From: CAYMTN01 sp964393335
GTDB lineage: Bacteria > Chloroflexota > Anaerolineae > Aggregatilineales > Aggregatilineaceae
DNA length: 20,010 bases
Reading direction: 5' to 3'
NCBI GenBank assembly: GCA_964393335.1
Contig: CAYMTN010000085.1
Location: forward strand, 1 to 20,010
The stretch's first letter is position 1. Every line of letters starts with the position of its first letter. The position numbers and the translations under genes are program-made. Below, in pieces: positions 14,983 to 20,010 of the stretch. The notes below the pieces were generated by a model, which saw nothing but the letters and a program-made list of their open reading frames with translations, was not told the DNA's origin and searched no databases.

Positions 14983-15537
14983 TTAAGCTGTTTCGTGCTG
15001 CACCGACCCCAGCGCCGCGCCGCGCTCCAGCGCGGTGATGTTGACGTCGTGCAGGTGGGCTTTGCGTTGGCCCAGCTTCTGCTGTAACACATGCTGGACC
15101 GTCTCCATCGCCACCAACGGCCTGCGCGCCAACAGCGCACCCAGCAGCACCATGTTCGTCACGCGCACCAGCCCCAACTCCGACGCGATCGCTGTCGCCG
15201 GGATCAGCACGGTTTCCAGGTCGTCGCGCGTGGGATGCGTGACGATCAGCGACTCGTTGACGACCAACAGCCCGCCGCCGCTGACAACGGATTCGTATTT
15301 CTCCAGCGACGGGTTGTTGAACACGACGGCGATGCTCGGATGTTTGCAGACCGGCGACCCGATCGGGTCATCGCTGACGACGACGGTGCAGTTCGCCGTA
15401 CCGCCGCGCATCTCCGGCCCGTAGGATGGAATCCACGTAACGTGTTTGCCTTCTTCGAGCGCGGTATAGGCGAGAAGCTGCCCGGCAAAAAGCACACCTT
15501 GCCCGCCAAAACCGGCAAAAATGATCTCTTCGTGCAT
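14983..15537 (-). CDS. 2-oxoacid:ferredoxin oxidoreductase, gamma subunit
   Basis: A 184-residue subunit of a ketoacid:ferredoxin oxidoreductase (KorC/VorC type). It helps bind coenzyme A and close the active site in the complex that converts a 2-oxoacid and CoA to acyl-CoA, CO2 and reduced ferredoxin. Evidence: the family N-terminus IIFAGFGGQGVLFAGQLLAY and the WIPSYGPEMRGGTANCTVV block, with normal length and no membrane segments. It starts 8 bases after the beta-subunit stop, with AGGAT as a modest ribosome binding site. It is the last gene of the operon; a stable hairpin follows. Confidence 0.92.
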   Translation of the reverse strand: MHEEIIFAGFGGQGVLFAGQLLAYTALEEGKHVTWIPSYGPEMRGGTANCTVVVSDDPIGSPVCKHPSIAVVFNNPSLEKYESVVSGGGLLVVNESLIVTHPTRDDLETVLIPATAIASELGLVRVTNMVLLGALLARRPLVAMETVQHVLQQKLGQRKAHLHDVNITALERGAALGSVQHETA

Positions 15538-15545
15538 GGTTAATC

Positions 15546-16337
15546 CTATCGCCTCTTTAACAACGGCTGGACGCTGTCGGCCACCTTAAAATCACCCAGC
15601 GGGTAGTAAGGCACCATGTGCTGTTCGACCCATGCCATCGCTTCCGGTGCGGACATGCCCCAGTTGGTCGGGCAGGCGGAAAGCAGCTCGACCATCGAAA
15701 AGCCAAGCCCGTCCAACTGCGCCTGGAACGCCACCCGGATCGCCTGTTTCGCCTTGTTGATCTCTTTGACATTGTGCAGCGAGCGGCGTGCCACATACAC
15801 TGCGCCGGGCATCCCGGCCAGCATTTCGGCCATGCGCACGGGGAAGCCGGTCAGTTCGACATCACGCCCGGTGGGCGATGACTTGGTCACCTGGCCGGGC
15901 AGGCTGGTAGGAGCCATCTGGCCACCCGTCATGCCGTATATGGCGTTGTTGATGAAAATGGTGGTGATCTTTTCGCCGCGCATGGCAACGTGAATGATCT
16001 CGGCAATGCCAATCGCCGCCAGATCACCGTCACCTTGATAGGTGAAGACAATATGATTCGGCATGACACGTTTGATCCCGGTTGCCATTGCGGGCGCGCG
16101 TCCGTGCGCGGCCTCGGCTCCGTCGGTATTGAAGTATTTATAAGCGAGCACCGCGCAGCCAACCGGCGACACGCCGATCGTGCGCTCGCGGACACCCAAC
16201 TCGTCGAGCACTTCGGCCACCAGCCGGTGCGCGATGCCGTGCGTGCAGCCGGGGCAGTAATGGGTCGCCACGTCGCGCAGCGATGCGGGCCGCTCGTATA
16301 CGATTTGTTCCTCTGCCAATGTTTCTGCAGCTACCAT
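15546..16337 (-). CDS. 2-oxoacid:ferredoxin oxidoreductase, beta subunit (TPP-binding)
   Basis: A 263-residue thiamine-diphosphate subunit. It carries HYCPGCTHG (Cys28 and Cys31, iron-sulfur ligand type), GVSPVGCA (Cys61), and the TPP/Mg motif GDGDLAAIG at about 102 with NNAIYGMTGGQ at about 130. This is the part of the complex where the 2-oxoacid is decarboxylated on TPP. The start is ATG 16337 with GGAG 8 bases upstream; a TTG one codon earlier is less likely. It lies 12 bases after the alpha-subunit stop. The sequence is of the KorB/VorA general type, and substrate choice (branched-chain, 2-oxoglutarate or other) cannot be decided from it alone. Confidence 0.93.
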   Translation of the reverse strand: MVAAETLAEEQIVYERPASLRDVATHYCPGCTHGIAHRLVAEVLDELGVRERTIGVSPVGCAVLAYKYFNTDGAEAAHGRAPAMATGIKRVMPNHIVFTYQGDGDLAAIGIAEIIHVAMRGEKITTIFINNAIYGMTGGQMAPTSLPGQVTKSSPTGRDVELTGFPVRMAEMLAGMPGAVYVARRSLHNVKEINKAKQAIRVAFQAQLDGLGFSMVELLSACPTNWGMSAPEAMAWVEQHMVPYYPLGDFKVADSVQPLLKRR

Positions 16338-16349
16338 CAAACTTTCTCC

Positions 16350-17411
16350 CTATCCCGTGAGCTTTTCGTGGAGCGTGCTAATCGCGTGATAAATCTCCTC
16401 CGGGACCGGCACAACGCCGCCTGTCCGCCCGTAAAACTCGACCGGCACCTGACCCCCGGCGCTGAGCCGGACATCGTCGAGCATTTGCCCGGCATTCATC
16501 TCGATCACCAGGAATGCATCGACTTGATCGGCCAGGGCAGACAGCCGTTTTTCGGGGAACGGCCACAACGAGATCGGGCGCAGCAGGCCGACCTTTATAC
16601 CTTCGCTGCGGGCTTGTTTGACCGCTGTCTGCGCGATGCGTCCCGCCGTGCCATAGCCGACGACGACCAGCCTGGCATCCCCGGTCAACATCTCGGTTGA
16701 GCGCTGTTCGTGCTCCTTGATCTCGGCCAGCTTGGCCTGCAAACGGTCGTTGACGGCTTCCAGGCCGGGCGCGTTGAGTTCCAATGACGTGATGATGTTT
16801 GGGTCGCGATCCACTGCGCCGGTCAGCGCCCAGTCGGGGCGCTCTTTGCGCAGCGGGCGCATGGGCGGCAGTTCCGCCGGTTCCATCATCTGCCCGATCA
16901 AACCATCCGCCACGACAAACACCAGATGCCGGTACTGATCGGCCAGGTCAAAAGCGAGCTGCATCAAGTCGATGGCTTCTTGCACTGAGGCGGGTGCGAG
17001 CACGATGGCGTGGTAATCGCCATGCCCGGCAGACCGCGTGACCTGGAAATAATCCGCCTGAGAGGGCTGGATATTGCCCAGACCCGGCCCGCCGCGCATC
17101 ACGTCCACCACCACGCACGGCACTTCAGAGCAGGCGATATACGAAAAACCCTCTTGCATCAGGCTGATACCGGGGCTGGATGACGAGGTCATGGCGCGCG
17201 CGCCGGTGCAGGCCGCGCCGTAGACCATGTTGATCGACGCGACTTCACTTTCCGCCTGGATAAACGCACGTCCAAGCTCCGGCATGCGCTTCGCCATGTG
17301 TTCGAGCAGTTCCGTTTGAGGCGTGATCGGGTAGCCGAAATACGCTTCGACTCCGGCCCGGATCGCGGCTTCTGCCAAAGCAACATTACCTTTTAATAAT
17401 TCTACAGCCAT
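16350..17411 (-). CDS. vorB: 2-oxoacid:ferredoxin oxidoreductase, alpha subunit (VorB-type)
   Basis: A 353-residue alpha subunit. The N-terminus LLKGNVALAEAAIRAG then YFGYPITPQTELLEH, the AESEVASINMVYGAACTGAR block, TSSSSPGISLMQEG, MRGGPGLGNIQPSQ and GQMMEPAELP are all strongly like the VorB (3-methyl-2-oxobutanoate/branched-chain) subunits of ketoacid:ferredoxin oxidoreductases. The C-terminal half carries the transketolase-like domain (VVVGYGTAGRIAQTAV). GGAGGAG lies about 11 bases before the ATG. It lies 24 bases after the ferredoxin subunit and upstream of beta and gamma. The gene symbol reflects sequence style; the substrate in this organism is an inference. Confidence 0.92.
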   Translation of the reverse strand: MAVELLKGNVALAEAAIRAGVEAYFGYPITPQTELLEHMAKRMPELGRAFIQAESEVASINMVYGAACTGARAMTSSSSPGISLMQEGFSYIACSEVPCVVVDVMRGGPGLGNIQPSQADYFQVTRSAGHGDYHAIVLAPASVQEAIDLMQLAFDLADQYRHLVFVVADGLIGQMMEPAELPPMRPLRKERPDWALTGAVDRDPNIITSLELNAPGLEAVNDRLQAKLAEIKEHEQRSTEMLTGDARLVVVGYGTAGRIAQTAVKQARSEGIKVGLLRPISLWPFPEKRLSALADQVDAFLVIEMNAGQMLDDVRLSAGGQVPVEFYGRTGGVVPVPEEIYHAISTLHEKLTG

Positions 17412-17435
17412 CTGTTTTGGTTCTCCTCCATCCCA

Positions 17436-17690
17436 TCAGGCCGTCGCTGCCACGCGCCGGGCTTTGGATGGCACCTGCCGGTAAACAGTAATACATACAT
17501 CGGGACAGGCCACCGCACACAGCGCGCAGCCGGTACATTTTTCGCCGGGATCAACCAGCATGGCCGGGTAGTATCCCTTCACATTGACGTGATCAACGGA
17601 CATCTCGATCACATGCTGCGGGCACGCAATCTGGCATAACGTGCAGCCCTTGCAGTTCTCCTCGTTGATCTCGATCCGTCCCTTCGCCAT
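17436..17690 (-). CDS. Two-[4Fe-4S] ferredoxin (delta) subunit of the ketoacid oxidoreductase
   Basis: An 84-residue small iron-sulfur protein with two classic cluster motifs, CKGCTLCQIACP and CTGCALCAVACP. It moves electrons from the TPP site to soluble ferredoxin. The start is placed at ATG 17690 (MAKGRIEI, the usual start in this subunit) because AAGGAG lies 9 bases upstream. An ATG at 17735 overlaps the CoA-transferase stop (ATGA), adds 15 codons, and has no ribosome binding site; it remains possible through coupling. It lies between the CoA-transferase and the alpha subunit in the same operon. Confidence 0.9.
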   Translation of the reverse strand: MAKGRIEINEENCKGCTLCQIACPQHVIEMSVDHVNVKGYYPAMLVDPGEKCTGCALCAVACPDVCITVYRQVPSKARRVAATA

Positions 17691-17731
17691 AAAACTTTTC
17701 TCCTTACCTTCCACTACGACTGGCGTGTTGG

Positions 17732-19048
17732 TCATTCGGGAACAGCAACATTCGATACGTGATACAGTTTTTCGGCGGCCTCGGCCAGCTCCGCGCGGAA
17801 ACTGGGATGCGCGATCTCGACCAACTGGCGAGCGCGATCCCGGATCGTGCGTCCGAACAGGTCCGCGACGCCATACTCGGTGGCGACGTAGTGCACGTCG
17901 TTGCGCGTCGTGATCACGCCGGAGCCGGGCGTCAGCGTCGGCACGATGCGGCTGATCTGCCCGTCTTTAGCCGTGCTCAACAGCGCGATGATCGGCATAC
18001 CGCCGTTGCTGCGGGCCGCACCGCGCACGAAGTCCACCTGTCCGCCAACGCCGGAGTACAACCGCGTGCCCATGCTATCCGCGCACACCTGCCCGGTCAG
18101 ATCGATCTGGATCGCGGAATTGATCGACACCATGCGGTCATTACGCGCGATGTTGAACGGATCGTTGATGTACTCGGTGGGGTGCAGCTCGACAATCGGG
18201 TTATCGTCCACGAAGTCGTACAGGCGTTGCGTGCCCAACACGAATCCGGCGATGATCTTGCCGGGGTGGAACGTCTTACGCTCGTTGGTGATCACGCCCG
18301 CTTCCACCAGGTCCACCACGCCATCCGAAAACAACTCGGTATGCACGCCGAGATGCTGGTGGTTGTTCAGTTTTTTCAGTACGGCGTCGGGAATGCCGCC
18401 GATGCCCATTTGCAGCGTTGCGCCATCGGGGATGATCGCGGCGATGTGGTTGGCAATCGCTTCTTGCTCCGGCGACGAGATCGCCATCTGCACTTCGGGC
18501 AGCGCGTAATCGACCTCGACCACGTAGTCGATCTTCGAGACGTGAATGAAGCTGTCGCCCAGCGTGCGCGGCATGTGCGGGTTGATTTCCGCGATCACGA
18601 TCTTGGCGCTTTCGGCGGCGGTCTTCGTGACGCCCACCTCGACGCCATACGAGCAGTACCCGTTTTTGTCCGGCGGCGATACCTGGATCAACGCCACGTC
18701 CAACGGCAGGCGGCCTGTCTTGAACAGCCGGGGAATCTCGGAGAGAAACACCGGCGTGAAGTCGGCACGCCCATCGTTGACCGCGTCCCGGATGTTGGCG
18801 CTGATGAACAGCGAGTTCACGCGGATGTGCGGGACCAACTCCGGCTTGACGTAATCGGCCTTGCCGATGGTCAACACCTGGATCAGCCGCAAATTTTTCA
18901 GTTCCTGGGCGCGGACGTTGAGCGCCTCCATCACCGTTTGCGGCACCGAGCAGTTGCCGGTTACGAAAATGCGATAACCGGACTTCAACACGCTGACCGC
19001 TTCGTCAGCCGTGACTTTTTTGGGTTCGTATAAACCTAGCCAATCCAT
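17732..19048 (-). CDS. Class I acyl-CoA hydrolase/CoA-transferase (4-hydroxybutyrate CoA-transferase-like)
   Basis: A 438-residue enzyme of the acetyl-CoA hydrolase/transferase family. It forms a covalent glutamyl-CoA intermediate to move CoA between acids or to hydrolyse the thioester. Evidence: the VSPPDKNGYCSYG and GIGGIPDAVLKKL motifs, and the HTELFSDGVVDL block with Glu238, which matches the position of the catalytic glutamate in 4-hydroxybutyrate CoA-transferase. Also present are GGQVDFVRGA and TEYGVADLFGRT. The ATG at 19048 gives 438 residues; a TTG one codon earlier has better spacing (8 bases) from GGAG. Placed between an aminotransferase and a ketoacid oxidoreductase, it most likely recovers CoA from the acyl-CoA product and releases the acid, or passes CoA to acetate or succinate. 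Cytoplasmic. Confidence 0.9.
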   Translation of the reverse strand: MDWLGLYEPKKVTADEAVSVLKSGYRIFVTGNCSVPQTVMEALNVRAQELKNLRLIQVLTIGKADYVKPELVPHIRVNSLFISANIRDAVNDGRADFTPVFLSEIPRLFKTGRLPLDVALIQVSPPDKNGYCSYGVEVGVTKTAAESAKIVIAEINPHMPRTLGDSFIHVSKIDYVVEVDYALPEVQMAISSPEQEAIANHIAAIIPDGATLQMGIGGIPDAVLKKLNNHQHLGVHTELFSDGVVDLVEAGVITNERKTFHPGKIIAGFVLGTQRLYDFVDDNPIVELHPTEYINDPFNIARNDRMVSINSAIQIDLTGQVCADSMGTRLYSGVGGQVDFVRGAARSNGGMPIIALLSTAKDGQISRIVPTLTPGSGVITTRNDVHYVATEYGVADLFGRTIRDRARQLVEIAHPSFRAELAEAAEKLYHVSNVAVPE

Positions 19049-19066
19049 CAACTCAAAAACTCCGCT

Positions 19067-20010
19067 TCATGGGACGATCACCGGGTTCGCCTGGTGCAGC
19101 ATCTCTTCGACCGCCGCGCTCAGCCGCCGGATGCCTTCGACGATCTGATCTTCGTTCATACATGAGAAGTTCAGGCGCGCACGCGGGGGCGGGTTCGGGA
19201 TGGTGTAAAATGCTTCGCCGGGCACAAAGGCCACGTCACGCCGCACTGCTTCGTCAAACAGGTCCCGCACGTTGATCGAGTCGGGAAAGTGCGCCCACAG
19301 GAATAACCCACCCTGGGGCTGAGTCCAACTCACTTCGGGCGGCATATACCGATCCAGCGCGCCAAGCATGGCATCCCGCCGTTTACGATACACGTCACGC
19401 AGCGTGCGCACGTGGTCATCGATGAAGCCATCTTTGGCAACCTCATAGATCACCATCTGGTTAAAGGTACTGGTGTGCAGGTCCACGCCCTGTTTGATCT
19501 GGACCAGTTTGGAGATCACGTCAGGCGAGGCCACGACCCATGCGACGCGCAGGCCGGGGGCGAGTGTCTTTGAGAAGGTGCTCAGGTAGATCACGTTGCC
19601 GGTGTAACACGGCCCGTTGGTTGCGGCCATCTCGGAATCGATGACGACCAGCGGGCGGATGTGCTCGCCTTCAAACCGCAGTGCGCCGTAGGGATCGTCC
19701 TCGACCAGCGGCACGCCGTGCGTCTGCGCGATGCGAACCAACGCAATGCGCCGGGCCTCGTTGATAGTGACACCTGCCGGGTTCTGGAAATTCGGCAGGA
19801 TGTACATGAACTTCGGGCCATGACGCAGCGCGGCAGGCACCTCGTCCACGCAGATGCCGTCCGCATCCGTCGGCACGCCCACAAATTCCGCCTGGAAGAT
19901 CTTGAACGCCTGGACCGCGCCCAGGTAGGTCGGCTGCTCCACCAGCACATGATCGCCCGGATTGATCAACAAAGCCCCGATCAAGGACAGGGCTTGTTGG
20001 GAACCGGACG
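19067..20010 (-). CDS. PLP-dependent class I/II aminotransferase (5' end outside the window)
   Basis: The last 313 codons of a fold-type I aminotransferase; the reading frame continues past the window edge (SGSQQALSLIGALL precedes the first internal start-like TTG). Visible motifs are EQPTYLGA, YILPNFQNPAGVT (substrate/PLP-binding Asn), VEDDPYGALRF, and the PLP lysine in STFSKTLAPGLRVAWV (residue 139 from the TTG at 19984). The conserved C-terminal arginine block RARLNFSC is also present. The style is that of the 2-aminoadipate/broad-range aminotransferases, sometimes seen as the catalytic half of GntR/MocR regulators, so the missing N-terminus matters. It lies 18 bases before the CoA-transferase and probably supplies the operon's 2-oxoacid from an amino acid. 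Confidence 0.92.
   Translation of the reverse strand, partial: SGSQQALSLIGALLINPGDHVLVEQPTYLGAVQAFKIFQAEFVGVPTDADGICVDEVPAALRHGPKFMYILPNFQNPAGVTINEARRIALVRIAQTHGVPLVEDDPYGALRFEGEHIRPLVVIDSEMAATNGPCYTGNVIYLSTFSKTLAPGLRVAWVVASPDVISKLVQIKQGVDLHTSTFNQMVIYEVAKDGFIDDHVRTLRDVYRKRRDAMLGALDRYMPPEVSWTQPQGGLFLWAHFPDSINVRDLFDEAVRRDVAFVPGEAFYTIPNPPPRARLNFSCMNEDQIVEGIRRLSAAVEEMLHQANPVIVP

Noticed and set aside
17759..19033. A 424-codon plus-strand frame opposite the CoA-transferase.
   Set aside because: It is an antisense shadow rich in His, Arg and Asp from complementary codons. The minus-strand gene has full family motifs and operon context.

Overview
The window looks like a chromosomal segment of a GC-rich, largely anaerobic or facultative bacterium. 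The protein styles point to Chloroflexota, probably Anaerolineae: long multi-PAS soluble kinases, surface subtilases with DUF11-type repeats, and VorB-type ketoacid oxidoreductases. That placement is inferred from protein character, since there is no rRNA or other marker gene here. No tRNA, rRNA or CRISPR array was seen.

Layout. (1) 1-1830 is an accessory, decaying zone. It holds a small four-helix membrane protein (123-560, minus), an interrupted palindrome (707-771), and three gene remnants: a flavodoxin-like C-terminus, a SAM-methyltransferase C-terminus and an integrase/transposase core fragment. Two strong hairpins follow. (2) 1830-6655 (minus) is an extracellular proteolysis locus. It encodes a 1292-aa secreted subtilase with a PA insert, a DUF11-like repeat and an LPSTG sorting-signal-like C-terminus, and next to it a 234-aa anchored protein that resembles the subtilase propeptide with no protease attached. 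(3) 6947-7840 (minus) is a UbiA-family prenyltransferase. It is divergent from 8071-9012 (plus), an in-frame chimera of a solute-binding-protein lobe and the middle of MtnA. A short coding remnant and a good intrinsic terminator follow. (4) 9289-13804 (plus) is a two-gene signalling unit: a soluble five-PAS/GAF histidine kinase whose 3' end overlaps a REC-HisKA-HATPase protein. (5) 13801-14859 (minus) is a lone hypE ending in the PRIC motif, with its own extended -10 promoter behind a hairpin. (6) 14983-20010 (minus) is a tight operon: aminotransferase (cut by the window end), class I CoA-transferase, diferric-cluster ferredoxin subunit, and alpha, beta and gamma subunits of a 2-oxoacid:ferredoxin oxidoreductase.

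Working together. The last operon is a complete amino-acid fermentation route: transamination to a 2-oxoacid, oxidative decarboxylation to acyl-CoA with reduction of ferredoxin, and CoA transfer or hydrolysis to release the acid. The protease locus could supply the amino acids. HypE, the last maturase in making the NiFe hydrogenase cyanide ligands, suggests reduced ferredoxin may be disposed of as hydrogen, but no hydrogenase gene is visible. The most unusual items are the SBP::MtnA chimera, the stand-alone propeptide-like protein beside its likely protease partner, the LPSTG signal, and the isolated hypE with independent transcription signals.
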